Assembly: GCF_000413315.1 (NCBI RefSeq) | Contig: NZ_KE340297.1 | Location: forward strand, 1,930,581-1,994,580 | Source of the DNA: Propionibacterium sp. oral taxon 192 str. F0372 | GTDB lineage: Bacteria; Actinomycetota; Actinomycetes; Propionibacteriales; Propionibacteriaceae | Length of the DNA stretch: 64,000 bases | Direction of reading: 5' to 3' | Shown here: positions 9,013 to 17,082 of the stretch, piece by piece | Numbering within the stretch: position 1 is the first letter of the stretch | Layout of the letters: every line of letters begins with the position of its first letter | The notes under the pieces: model-generated | Told to the model about the DNA's origin: nothing | What the model saw: the letters and a program-made list of their open reading frames with translations, nothing else | Databases searched by the model: none | Position numbers and translations under genes: made by a program

Positions 9013-10106
9013 TAGGCACCGGGAAGCTGTCGGAAGGCCCGGCGGTAGGGAGCCGGAACGTAGTCGATGCCGACCCGGAGTTCGACGGCAGCATGCAGCG
9101 CAAAAGCCGGATCACGCAACGCCTGACGACCGACCAAGACGACATCGGCTGCGCCGCTGGCGATGATCTGCTCTGTCTGGAAGGCATTGACGATCATGCC
9201 GACCGCGGCCACCGGAACGCCAGTTCGTTCTCGCACAGTCGAGGCCAACCGAACCTGGTAACCGGGACCGATCGGGATCTCGGCGGGAACATTGCCTGCC
9301 GAGGAGATATCCGCCAAGTCAACACCACGCTCGGCGCACCAGCCCGTCACGGTGGTGGCTTCGTCGATATCGAAACCGCCATCCACCCATTCGGTTCCAG
9401 ACAAGCGAACGAGCACCGGCATCTGCTCCGGTACCACTTTGCGGACCGCATCCACCACCCGCAGCAGTAGCCGTGCCCGATTTCCCAGGGATCCGCCGTA
9501 GGAATCGGTGCGTTGGTTCGATAGCGGGGAGCAGAACTCGTGCAGCAGATAGCCGTGGGCCGAGTGAATCTCGACGAAATCGAAACCGGCCTCTACCGCG
9601 CGAACTGCGGCGGCGGCGAAGGCCGCCACAACGGCATCGATACCTGCCCCGTCAATCTCGGTTGGGGCTTTCAAACCCGCTGCGGCGATTGATGACGGGG
9701 CAACGGTCGCCCACCCGCCATTTTCCTCGTCCAGGGAGGTTCCGGGAGTGCCGAAACCCCACTCGGGGGCGACAGAACCCTTGCGCCCGGCGTGGGCCAA
9801 CTGGATACCAGCCGTAGCTTTGTGGGCATGGATTCGATCCACCACCTTTGTCAGCCCGGCCACCTGCTCATCGCTCCATAACCCCAGGCAGCAGGGTGAA
9901 ATCCGTCCCTCGGGGACCACTGCGGTGGCCTCTACGATGAGGGCGCCGAAGCCACCTCGGGCCAATGCACCATAGTGCTCGATGTGCCAGTCAGTGACTT
10001 TTCCGTCACGCCCGGTGGCGGAGTACTGACACATCGGGGGAACCCAGATGCGGTTGCGCACGGTTATTCCGCGCAGGGTGATCGGTTCGAAGGTTGTCTT
10101 GGTCAT
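9012..10106 (-). CDS. NADH:flavin oxidoreductase, Old Yellow Enzyme family (YqjM-like)
   Basis: FMN-dependent ene-reductase fold of 364 residues. Family features seen: the N-terminal PPMCQYSA segment with the redox-tuning Cys typical of YqjM-class enzymes, the substrate-binding pair in EIHSAHGYLLHEF, the following DSYGG segment, and a C-terminal phosphate-binding region ending in VGRQALRDP. These enzymes reduce activated C=C bonds with NAD(P)H; the natural substrate is usually unknown. The ATG at 10106 has a GAGG-like site a few bases upstream. It is transcribed against both neighbouring operons and has no visible link to the siderophore genes. Confidence 0.9.
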   Translation of the reverse strand: MTKTTFEPITLRGITVRNRIWVPPMCQYSATGRDGKVTDWHIEHYGALARGGFGALIVEATAVVPEGRISPCCLGLWSDEQVAGLTKVVDRIHAHKATAGIQLAHAGRKGSVAPEWGFGTPGTSLDEENGGWATVAPSSIAAAGLKAPTEIDGAGIDAVVAAFAAAAVRAVEAGFDFVEIHSAHGYLLHEFCSPLSNQRTDSYGGSLGNRARLLLRVVDAVRKVVPEQMPVLVRLSGTEWVDGGFDIDEATTVTGWCAERGVDLADISSAGNVPAEIPIGPGYQVRLASTVRERTGVPVAAVGMIVNAFQTEQIIASGAADVVLVGRQALRDPAFALHAAVELRVGIDYVPAPYRRAFRQLPGA

Positions 10107-10364
10107 GGATTCCTCGCTCTCATCGGATGCTCTTCTCTGGAGTTCGTGGGCACATGCGGCTCATGCGAGTTCCGTCGGAACCGGCAAGCGGCGGGTGAGC
10201 CGCGGCAACCAACGCACCCAGCAGAGCTGATTCGCACGCTCGCCGACGGACGCAAAAGGGCCATGGAGGAACTGCGGCTTGCCAGCCCACGGTCTCGTCA
10301 TCTGACAAAACTACGTGTGCTCGGGCCGGGATAGGAAGCCGGAGGTCAGTGCGGCCGAGTTGCC

Positions 10365-10453
10365 ATCGCTCCCTAGTGCGCGTGGGTACCGCCCGTAGAT
10401 CCAGTCACGCATGGTTTCATAAGCGATCGCTCCCTAGTGCGCGTGGATACCGC
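10365..10453. repeat. Two 28-bp direct repeats separated by 33 bp (CRISPR-like geometry)
   Basis: Copies at 10365-10392 and 10426-10453 differ at one base (the G/A in CGTGG[G/A]TACCGC). The core is ATCGCTCCCTAGTGCGCG. The 28 + 33 base spacing is that of a type I-E CRISPR unit, and the repeat has partial CCC/GGG dyad symmetry. A degenerate trace (GTGGGTATC) follows near 10500. No cas gene is in the window, so this may be a remnant or chance duplication. Confidence 0.5.
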
Positions 10454-10519
10454 GTGAGTTAGGTGGGTACCAGAGCCGTGGTGCTGCCGAGCTATCGCAG
10501 TGGGTATCAACGCAAACAC

Positions 10520-10550
10520 TTAGACATGTTAGGTAAGGCTAAGCTAAAGT
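10520..10550 (+). promoter_or_regulatory. Promoter overlapped by DtxR/IdeR iron box (10529-10547)
   Basis: The 19 bases TTAGGTAAGGCTAAGCTAA match 17 of 19 positions of the DtxR/IdeR consensus. A -35-like TAGACA (10521-10526) and -10-like TAAAGT (10545-10550) flank and overlap the site with 18-base spacing. A metal-loaded repressor bound here would block transcription. It is the only promoter-like site seen before the 14-gene metallophore cluster, whose genes are otherwise separated by at most about 30 bases. Confidence 0.75.
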
Positions 10551-10629
10551 GTGTGATGCTCGTGGCGTAGGCGTGATGACGAAGTAGTCGCTGCACCTCG
10601 TCGGTCTACGAATCATGGAAGGAGAGCAC

Positions 10630-11637
10630 ATGCCTGACCCCGGCATGATCGTCCCAGCGGGTGAGGTGGCGCTGAGCGTGCGCGATCTCTGCAAAACTTT
10701 CGGCAGAGGAACAAAGGCTAAACAAGTGCTGATGGGTCTGAGCTTCGATGTTCACCCTGCGCAAGTTGTTTCACTGCTGGGGGCCAATGGTGCGGGCAAG
10801 ACCACCTTAGTGAATATCGCCTCCACGCTGATGCTGCCTACCGCAGGGACGGTTACCGTCTGTGGGGCGGACGTCGTGACCCGACCGCGTCAAGTACGTC
10901 AGTGCATATCCCTCACCGGTCAGTTTGCTGCTGTTGATGGAGAACTGACCGGTAAAGAGAACTTGATCTTCTTTGCACGGCTCAACGGGCTCAGCCGGGC
11001 CGCTGCTGCCAAACGCGCCGATGAACTGTTGGAGAGGTTCCGACTTGCCGATGCCGCGGGACAGCGCGCAGCCAAGTACTCCGGTGGTATGAGGCGGCGG
11101 TTGGACATAGCGGCTTCGCTGATCGTGGAACCGCAGTTGTTGTTTCTCGATGAACCCACCACGGGTCTCGACCCATTGTCGCGCCGGGAACTGTGGGAGA
11201 TGGTCGACGAACTGCGGGGCCAAGGCGTTGCGATCTTGCTCACGACCCAGTACTTGGACGAAGCAGAGCGGTTGTCTGACGACATCGTCTTGTTGCGTGA
11301 GGGACGAAAGGTCTCTCAAGGATCACCGGCACAGTTGCGGCAACGCTTCGGGGCGTCTATCTGCAAAATCGGTCTTGACGAGGCGACGCTTGCCCAGAAG
11401 GTCGCCACCAGTGTGCTTCCCGGTGTGCTTGGGCGAGCACAAGATGACTTCACTGTTGATGCTCTAGAAGTTACTTTTACCGCGCTAAACGGTGCTGAAG
11501 ACCTCATTGCGGCTAACCGTGCGATCATCGCTTCGGGCATTGAGATCACATCTACCTCGCTTACCCCGCCCTCGTTGGACGATGTGTTCTTGGGAACGGC
11601 TTTCGTGTCCGGTACCGAACCGGTCGAGGGGGTGTGA
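10630..11637 (+). CDS. ABC transporter ATP-binding protein (DrrA-like), metallophore export
   Basis: Nucleotide-binding subunit of an ABC-2 type exporter. Seen: Walker A GANGAGKTT, signature YSGGMRRRLDIA, Walker B LLFLDEPTTGLD, and the long C-terminal extension typical of the daunorubicin-resistance DrrA family, ending in LTPPSLDDVFLG. I chose the ATG at 10630 because AAGGAG lies 5 bases upstream; the ATG at 10615 lies inside that site. It is the first gene of the iron-box-controlled cluster and is followed by two permease genes, the first overlapping it by GTGA. It most likely powers export of the NRPS product; a role in self-resistance cannot be excluded. Confidence 0.88.
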   Translation: MPDPGMIVPAGEVALSVRDLCKTFGRGTKAKQVLMGLSFDVHPAQVVSLLGANGAGKTTLVNIASTLMLPTAGTVTVCGADVVTRPRQVRQCISLTGQFAAVDGELTGKENLIFFARLNGLSRAAAAKRADELLERFRLADAAGQRAAKYSGGMRRRLDIAASLIVEPQLLFLDEPTTGLDPLSRRELWEMVDELRGQGVAILLTTQYLDEAERLSDDIVLLREGRKVSQGSPAQLRQRFGASICKIGLDEATLAQKVATSVLPGVLGRAQDDFTVDALEVTFTALNGAEDLIAANRAIIASGIEITSTSLTPPSLDDVFLGTAFVSGTEPVEGV

Positions 11638-12431
11638 CGGTGGTTACCGTGATCACCGACCCGGTGAGCGGCCGGAGACCATCAAATGTGCGGGCCCTCG
11701 TAGGCGCTGTGTGGCGCAACAATCTGCGCCTGCGGCGCAACAGCGCATCTTTGGTGTCAGCTTTGGTAATCCCTGGGATGTCGATGCTCTCCTTCTGGGT
11801 TGTGTTCGGACACGCGGCGAGTTCGGCTGGGTTCGATTATGCCTTGTTCCTGATGGCAGCCGCGATGTTCCAAGGTGTCATGTTCGCTGCGGGTGGCTCG
11901 GCGATGGCGCTGGCCGTGGATGTTGAGAACGGGCTGATTGCCCGCATGCGAGCCATGCCCATCCGGGCTCTGGTGGCGGTGGGCGGGCGAATGATCACCG
12001 ATCTGCTGCGATCCTTGTTGTCGCTGACAGCAATCGTTGCCATAGGCCTGGGTTGCGGGGCGAAGCCGGACAGTATCGGTGGGTTATTGATGGCATGCCT
12101 GGTGGCATTGCTGATGGGAGAGGTCTTGGTACTCGTCTTCTGTGGGCTCTCGTTGAGATCGGCTCATCCCGTCCAAGTGGCCAGCCTCATCCAAGGGATC
12201 GAATTGCCGCTGTTGATGATGTCCACCGCATTCATCCCCTTGGCGGCTCTGCCTGATTGGTTGGAGCCATTCATCAAGCACATGCCGTTCTCAGTGATGA
12301 TCGATACGAACCGTGCTTTCCTCAACGGTCTCACCCCGGGTAATGAGGGCTGGGAGGCATTGGGTTGGCTGGTGTTCGGGTTGGTGGCCGGGAGCTGGTG
12401 GGTATCGAGAACCTTCAGGAGGCAGGCATGA
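11634..12431 (+). CDS. ABC-2 type permease (DrrB-like), first of two
   Basis: A 265-residue membrane protein with about six hydrophobic segments and the ABC-2 membrane fold. The later IELPLLMMSTAFIPLAALPDWL segment, a membrane stretch followed by a PLAALPDWL loop, is typical of DrrB-like permeases. It starts with a GTG that overlaps the stop of the ATPase gene and ends in an ATGA overlap with the second permease gene, so the three are almost certainly translated together. The half-size permeases probably form a heterodimeric channel with the ATPase. Substrate export is inferred from the cluster. Confidence 0.85.
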   Translation: MTVVTVITDPVSGRRPSNVRALVGAVWRNNLRLRRNSASLVSALVIPGMSMLSFWVVFGHAASSAGFDYALFLMAAAMFQGVMFAAGGSAMALAVDVENGLIARMRAMPIRALVAVGGRMITDLLRSLLSLTAIVAIGLGCGAKPDSIGGLLMACLVALLMGEVLVLVFCGLSLRSAHPVQVASLIQGIELPLLMMSTAFIPLAALPDWLEPFIKHMPFSVMIDTNRAFLNGLTPGNEGWEALGWLVFGLVAGSWWVSRTFRRQA

Positions 12432-13210
12432 GAAATCGGGAAGACCTGCGCATTGGTTGGCTAAGTGCCGTTGGGGTACATGCCGGGCGTCTGTTGAAGC
12501 GATGGAGTCGTTCGCCGGCAGAGGTCATGTCCACTTTGGCGATGCCGATTTTGATGATGGTCATCATCAAGGTGATGTTCTCAGGCATGGTAGAGCAGTT
12601 CAGCGGCGTTTCAATGGACATGACTGCGGTGTGCGTGATGATCGCGGTTTCTCAGGCCTTCACGGCAGGGCTCATGGGGGCAGGAAATATCGTCCAGGAA
12701 CGCCATGAAGGACTCCCTGACAGGCTGACAACGTTACCGGGAAACCAATCCACCAGCATGGTGGGAAGAATTCTTGCGGAGTCCTTGACGTCATTTGTTT
12801 CGATGGCCGTCGCAGTAGTCACCGGGCTAGTTTATGGCGCGGATTTCCGTACGTTCACCGGCCTGATCGGTACTCTCGTAGTCCTTGCCGTGGTGTCTGT
12901 GGCCGCCGGAGCTGTTGGCGTCATGCTTGGGTTCGTGGTTGACACTCCTCAGGGCGCGATGAGTTTTGCGCCTCTGGTTATGGCGGCCATGTTCTTCAAT
13001 ACAGCAATGATGCCGCGTGACATGTATGCAGAAATACTGCGGCCTGTTGTCGACTTGTCTCCACTAACGTCGGTGACCTCCCTGACCGATGCGCTGATCA
13101 ACAGCCGGTTGAGTACTTCTGACATCGTCTTGTTCGTGGTGTGGTTCGGAGGATTGATTTTGCTCAGTCTGATGGTTTTAGGTCGCAAAGCACTTAAGGT
13201 GTCCAAGTAG
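12428..13210 (+). CDS. ABC-2 type permease (DrrB-like), second of two
   Basis: A 260-residue multi-pass membrane protein related to the permease encoded just upstream. The family pattern shows in LPDRLTTLPGNQSTSMVGRI (cytoplasmic coupling region) followed by further hydrophobic helices. The ATG at 12428 overlaps the previous stop and follows AGGAGG; the frame open from 12365 is ignored. It is the last of the three transporter genes; the isochorismate synthase gene starts 28 bases later, tying the exporter to the biosynthetic genes. Confidence 0.85.
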   Translation: MRNREDLRIGWLSAVGVHAGRLLKRWSRSPAEVMSTLAMPILMMVIIKVMFSGMVEQFSGVSMDMTAVCVMIAVSQAFTAGLMGAGNIVQERHEGLPDRLTTLPGNQSTSMVGRILAESLTSFVSMAVAVVTGLVYGADFRTFTGLIGTLVVLAVVSVAAGAVGVMLGFVVDTPQGAMSFAPLVMAAMFFNTAMMPRDMYAEILRPVVDLSPLTSVTSLTDALINSRLSTSDIVLFVVWFGGLILLSLMVLGRKALKVSK

Positions 13211-13238
13211 TCGTCCTCGCAACTGTACGGGATTGCTA

Positions 13239-14423
13239 ATGTCGCATTTCGAATTCGTGTCCAAACGACGAAGCATGATCGCAACTGGAGTGGCAGCCAC
13301 AGTCATCCCGCGTGCTTGGACAGGCAAGGAAGTGGCCAAAAGTATTGAGGAGGTGATGAATGCGTCCATTAAAGGGGCAGAAGAAGCCCCGGAAATAATT
13401 GTTGGAGCGATTCCCTTCGATGTCCGTCGCCCAGGGCTCTTGTATCGTCCAGCACATGTCGTCGTGGAGCAAGTGTCGCCTCAGAATCTCGTTGATTTTT
13501 CGACTAACCAGCTGGATATCTCAGAGCAGTGGCCAAATCCTGATAATTATTGCGAAATGGTAAATCAGGCCATTCAAGAAATCATTTCTGGCACTATGGA
13601 AAAGGTGGTCCTTGGGCGATGCTTGAATGTGGAAGTTTCTCCGGCGCCAAGTCCTGGGAAACTTTTCGCGCATCTGAGGAAAGAAAATCCTGACGCCTAT
13701 GTCTTTCGCCTTGATTTTGACGGAAAAATGGGCGGTTTTTTTGAGGAACCTGGTGTCCTTCTTGGAGCCAGTCCTGAACTCGTGCTTTCGTGCAGCGATT
13801 TTCGTGTGTGCACCTTTCCGCTCGCCGGAACGACTCCGAGAAGCAGCGATCCGGTGCGTGATGCTGAAGCTGCTCGGGCCCTGCTTCTTTCATATAAGGA
13901 TCTGATTGAGCACGCACATGTTTCCCGAACTGTGATAGAAGTATTTCGTCGGCATACGGATGAAGTTCAATTTCCATCAGAGCCGCAACTTGTTGCTACT
14001 CCTGTTGTGTGGCACTTGGGTACCCTAATCGAGGGCGTGCTGCGCGAAGGATATTCCCCCATGGAGTTACTCTACGAGCTTCATCCAACTCCTGCAGTGT
14101 GTGGGTGGCCCAGTGATCCAGCGCGCGATTTTATCACGCGGCACGAAAATTTCGACAGAGGGCTTTTTTCAGGTTTGATCGGTTGGATGGATTCCAGCGG
14201 CGACTGTGAGTGGGCGCTGGTCTTGCGTGCTGGTGTGTTGCGTGCAGATCATGTAATTGTTTTTGCCGGGGCAGGGATTATATCTGTATCTGATCCGGTG
14301 TTAGAGCTTAGTGAGACCGCAACAAAGATGATGACTTTCATCAGGGCTCTCGGGGAACTGGTTAATCCCCTTACAGCCGACCTTCATACTTCCGGAAACC
14401 CAGCGGCCGATGCCAGTGGTTGA
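13239..14423 (+). CDS. Isochorismate synthase, EntC/DhbC type
   Basis: Converts chorismate to isochorismate, the first step toward salicylate or 2,3-dihydroxybenzoate. At 394 residues it matches EntC/DhbC rather than the longer salicylate synthases (Irp9/MbtI). Seen: FEFVSKRRSMIATG at the N-terminus, the catalytic-Lys segment EKVVLGR, GASPELVL, PLAGT, the LHPTPAVCGWP block, FDRGLFSGLIGW and the C-terminal FAGAGI. No isochorismate-pyruvate lyase (PchB) or isochorismatase/DhbA gene is seen in the window, so the aromatic product is not settled. The ATG at 13239 was preferred over an in-frame TTG two codons upstream. The gene is visibly richer in A+T than its neighbours, which may mark separate acquisition. 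Confidence 0.88.
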   Translation: MSHFEFVSKRRSMIATGVAATVIPRAWTGKEVAKSIEEVMNASIKGAEEAPEIIVGAIPFDVRRPGLLYRPAHVVVEQVSPQNLVDFSTNQLDISEQWPNPDNYCEMVNQAIQEIISGTMEKVVLGRCLNVEVSPAPSPGKLFAHLRKENPDAYVFRLDFDGKMGGFFEEPGVLLGASPELVLSCSDFRVCTFPLAGTTPRSSDPVRDAEAARALLLSYKDLIEHAHVSRTVIEVFRRHTDEVQFPSEPQLVATPVVWHLGTLIEGVLREGYSPMELLYELHPTPAVCGWPSDPARDFITRHENFDRGLFSGLIGWMDSSGDCEWALVLRAGVLRADHVIVFAGAGIISVSDPVLELSETATKMMTFIRALGELVNPLTADLHTSGNPAADASG

Positions 14424-14448
14424 CCCACCCGATTGACAAGGATAAATT

Positions 14449-15084
14449 ATGGACACGCGTGAACAGATAGAAGAAAAGATTCGTACTGGTCAGCCCTTCC
14501 GGGTTGTTGATGATCTGTCGCTCTATGAGGAGATGATGGCGGCTGCAGAGAAGTGTCATGCAATGAATAAGCTACGGCCCACCCAGTACGACGAGAAACG
14601 TGAAGCCCTGCGTGACCTGCTGGGCTCCATGGGTGAGCGAATGATGGTTTTTCTCCCCTTCCGCGTTCAGTATGGCACCAATATCACTGTTGGCGACGAT
14701 GTGACTTTCAATCATTCAGTCACCATCCTCGACATGTCTCCGGTAACTATCGGAAACAATGTGATGATCGGACCGAACTGTTCTTTGTTCGCTGGGAACC
14801 ATGCCTTGGATCCCGACGAGCGCAGGAACATGTTCTGTACTGGTGGAGCCGTCACCATCGAACAAGACGTGTGGATCGGTGGCCATTGTGTGGTCACCGC
14901 CGGTGTGACCATCGGGCATGGAGCCGTCATTGGGGCCGGCAGCGTTGTCACCAAGGACGTTCCTCCAATGGTCTTCGCTGCAGGCAACCCTTGTCGGGTG
15001 GTTCGTGGAATCGGCCCCGCAGATCGCTTGCTGGATGAACCGTACATTCCGGAACCTCCTATGTGGTCTGATGAACATCAGTGA
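14449..15084 (+). CDS. Maltose/galactoside-type O-acetyltransferase (hexapeptide repeat)
   Basis: A 211-residue left-handed beta-helix acyltransferase of the Maa/LacA family, which acetylates sugar hydroxyls from acetyl-CoA. Seen: an N-terminal helical segment with YDEKREALRDLLGS, then hexapeptide repeats, including TIGNNVMIGPNCSLFAGNH with the catalytic His and VWIGGHCVVTAGVTIGHGAVIGAGSVVTKDVP near the C-terminus (loop and coil). AAGGA lies upstream of the ATG. It sits next to a GT1 glycosyltransferase gene in the metallophore cluster, so I infer that it may acetylate the sugar put on the siderophore. A general sugar-detoxifying role is the alternative. Confidence 0.85.
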   Translation: MDTREQIEEKIRTGQPFRVVDDLSLYEEMMAAAEKCHAMNKLRPTQYDEKREALRDLLGSMGERMMVFLPFRVQYGTNITVGDDVTFNHSVTILDMSPVTIGNNVMIGPNCSLFAGNHALDPDERRNMFCTGGAVTIEQDVWIGGHCVVTAGVTIGHGAVIGAGSVVTKDVPPMVFAAGNPCRVVRGIGPADRLLDEPYIPEPPMWSDEHQ

Positions 15085-15099
15085 ATGTGAAGGTTCTTT

Positions 15100-16317
15100 G
15101 TGAGCATGAAGATTCTTGCTGTTGTGATGGGCTCGCATGGTGATTTGCTTCCGTTTATCCATCTTGGCAAGGTACTTGTTGACCGTGGCCATGAGATGGT
15201 GATTGCCGGTTTCGAGGAATTTACTAGGTCAGTCCAGGAACAAGGCATCGGATATGTTGTCCTTCCCGGTGACTGCCAAGAGATGATGCGCCGCCTGCTG
15301 GGGGACAGTGGTGGGGCCTTGGATGCTGTGCGAGGCATACGACAGTTGCTCAGCGACCCGGCCATTTTCGATGCACTGGAGCCGGCCATGGATGGGGTCG
15401 ATGTTGCTTTGTACAATCAGTTTGGTGAGGTCATACGCTTGTTGGGTGCCTCGCGGGCTATACCCACTGTGCGTGTTCAGGTCTATCCGACTGAACCATG
15501 CCGCTCATACAGCTTGGTGAATCCTCGTCGCCTTGATGGCACTGTGCTTGCAGTTATCGTGCATCACCTATCCAACCTCATGATGCATTGGGCGATGCTG
15601 CCGGTGATGAAGTCTTGGCGTCATCGCCTCAGACTGGGATACGGGGCATCAGATAGTGGTGCACCACAAACCATTTATCAGTTCAGTCCCTTTCTTAACC
15701 CGCCGGATCCTGCCTGGGGCCCGCACATCCATGTCACTGGTGAGTGGCTTGATCCAAACCCGGTGGCTCATTCTTTTGATGAAAAGATCGAAGATTTCCT
15801 GCTGTGCGGTGAGGCACCGATATTGGTCAGTTTCGGAAGTGTCGCCTCGGAACGTATGAAAAACCTTTGGTCCTGGATCCGGGAAATACTGGTTGATCGA
15901 GGCCTGCGGGCGATCATCGTCGATCCAGACCATCGTCCAGGGGTGGTTGATGGGTTGCCCACCGTCGGCCGGATTCCTTTTGCAGCAGTGCTGCCAAGAT
16001 GCCGCGCGGTGCTGTGTCACGGATCGCTGGGTACAACGGGTGCAGCTTTGCGTGCCGGACTCCCTTGCTTAGTGGTGGCTTTTGGCGGAGACCAACAATT
16101 CCATGCGCAGGCAGTGCATAGAAATGGTGCCGGTCCAGATTACATTGATGCTCAACGAGGAGAACTGACCCGTGAAGTGCTGGCTGAGCGTATCGATGAA
16201 CTGCTCAGGGGAACTTATGATCCGGCTGCTCGGGACCTTGCCGCAAAACTGGCTGCGGAGCCAGGTCTCGACGCTGCTGTTGAATTAATTGAAAAGCTGA
16301 TGGCCACCGGGTGTTAG
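15100..16317 (+). CDS. GT1-family glycosyltransferase, probably acting on the metallophore
   Basis: A 405-residue GT-B glycosyltransferase of the GT1 (UDP-glycosyl/antibiotic glycosyltransferase) type. The N-terminus (KILAVVMGSHGDLLPFIHLGKVL, a Rossmann strand and conserved GD motif) and the C-terminal nucleotide-sugar site (CHGSLGTTGAALRAGLPCLVV, then FGGDQQFHA) are typical. Natural-product enzymes of this class include IroB, which C-glucosylates enterobactin to salmochelin. Within an NRPS siderophore operon, glycosylation of the aryl metallophore is the simplest reading. GTG at 15100 follows AAGG by six bases; ATG at 15106 is an alternative start. Sugar donor unknown; an rml gene set lies downstream but is probably unrelated. 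Confidence 0.82.
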   Translation: MSMKILAVVMGSHGDLLPFIHLGKVLVDRGHEMVIAGFEEFTRSVQEQGIGYVVLPGDCQEMMRRLLGDSGGALDAVRGIRQLLSDPAIFDALEPAMDGVDVALYNQFGEVIRLLGASRAIPTVRVQVYPTEPCRSYSLVNPRRLDGTVLAVIVHHLSNLMMHWAMLPVMKSWRHRLRLGYGASDSGAPQTIYQFSPFLNPPDPAWGPHIHVTGEWLDPNPVAHSFDEKIEDFLLCGEAPILVSFGSVASERMKNLWSWIREILVDRGLRAIIVDPDHRPGVVDGLPTVGRIPFAAVLPRCRAVLCHGSLGTTGAALRAGLPCLVVAFGGDQQFHAQAVHRNGAGPDYIDAQRGELTREVLAERIDELLRGTYDPAARDLAAKLAAEPGLDAAVELIEKLMATGC

Positions 16318-16348
16318 GTCCATTATTTGCCATGACTAAGGAGTATTA

Positions 16349-17074
16349 ATGAATGACATCGCTTTTCGAATTAGCCATTTGCAGATTCGGGTTCGCGATA
16401 TCGCTACTGCGGTGGAAGATCTTCGCTATGAGGGCTTTGATGTAGATTGGAGAACCGATGCGCCAAATGCTTTCATATGGTTTGATGAAGGGCCCTTCCT
16501 GGAACTGTTCACCACCATGGACCGGCTGCGTTTCATTACCCCGGTGATGGGTTTACTGTTCGGTCGTCCGATGGGACGTCGTTTTGCAGCTTGGGTAGAT
16601 GCTCCGGATGGACTCTGTGACATCGTCATAATCCCCCGCGACGAGAAACTGGCTCATCCTGACCAGCTTGGTCGGTGCCGGGCAGTGGTGGAGGCCATTC
16701 CCGGAGTGCGAGGAACCCGGGTGATGCAGTCATCGCGCGCCAGCACAATTGATGGATCCCGGATCCGTTTCTCTTTTATGGCCCTCGATCCACTGGCCCT
16801 GCCGCTAGTCGCATCAGCCTACGATATTCCTCAGAATCCAGGCAACTGTGCCCACCCCAATGGGGCACGTGGTGTGGATTGGGTGGCCCGTGAGTTCACC
16901 GATACCGAATGGATGCAGGTCACTGCTTTGCTGGGGGAAGCCCCAGAACGGCTGAGGCGTTCAGGATTTCTACCTGCAGCTGATTTCTCTTTGATCGGCC
17001 TCGATCACCAAGTTGTCACCTGTGGGGTGACCATCGCACCCGGCGAATTTCAAGAAACTATCCGGCAGAATTGA
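16349..17074 (+). CDS. Glyoxalase-fold protein of unknown function
   Basis: A 241-residue protein whose N-terminus (FRISHLQIRVRDIATAVEDLRYEGFDVDW) and the following FIWFDEGPFLELF segment resemble the first half of a glyoxalase-like (vicinal oxygen chelate) domain. The His and Glu of such folds often bind a metal. A strong AAGGAG precedes the ATG, and the stop lies 8 bases before the NRPS start. VOC proteins in natural-product clusters act as resistance proteins, epimerases or dioxygenases; nothing here picks one. Its place in an iron-regulated metallophore operon makes a tailoring or product-binding role possible, but the function is unknown. Confidence 0.6.
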   Translation: MNDIAFRISHLQIRVRDIATAVEDLRYEGFDVDWRTDAPNAFIWFDEGPFLELFTTMDRLRFITPVMGLLFGRPMGRRFAAWVDAPDGLCDIVIIPRDEKLAHPDQLGRCRAVVEAIPGVRGTRVMQSSRASTIDGSRIRFSFMALDPLALPLVASAYDIPQNPGNCAHPNGARGVDWVAREFTDTEWMQVTALLGEAPERLRRSGFLPAADFSLIGLDHQVVTCGVTIAPGEFQETIRQN

Positions 17075-17082
17075 GAACAGCG

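Larger units (their letters stand above)
10107..10629. other. Divergent intergenic region with direct repeats, promoter and iron box
   Basis: No convincing gene is present; the one open frame that crosses it is the antisense shadow of the oxidoreductase. It holds two 28-base near-identical direct repeats (10365-10392 and 10426-10453) and the iron-box promoter at 10520-10550. Confidence 0.6.

Noticed and set aside
9093-10334. Plus-strand open frames opposite the flavin oxidoreductase
   Set aside because: They mirror the codon pattern of a well-supported minus-strand gene and lack ribosome sites.
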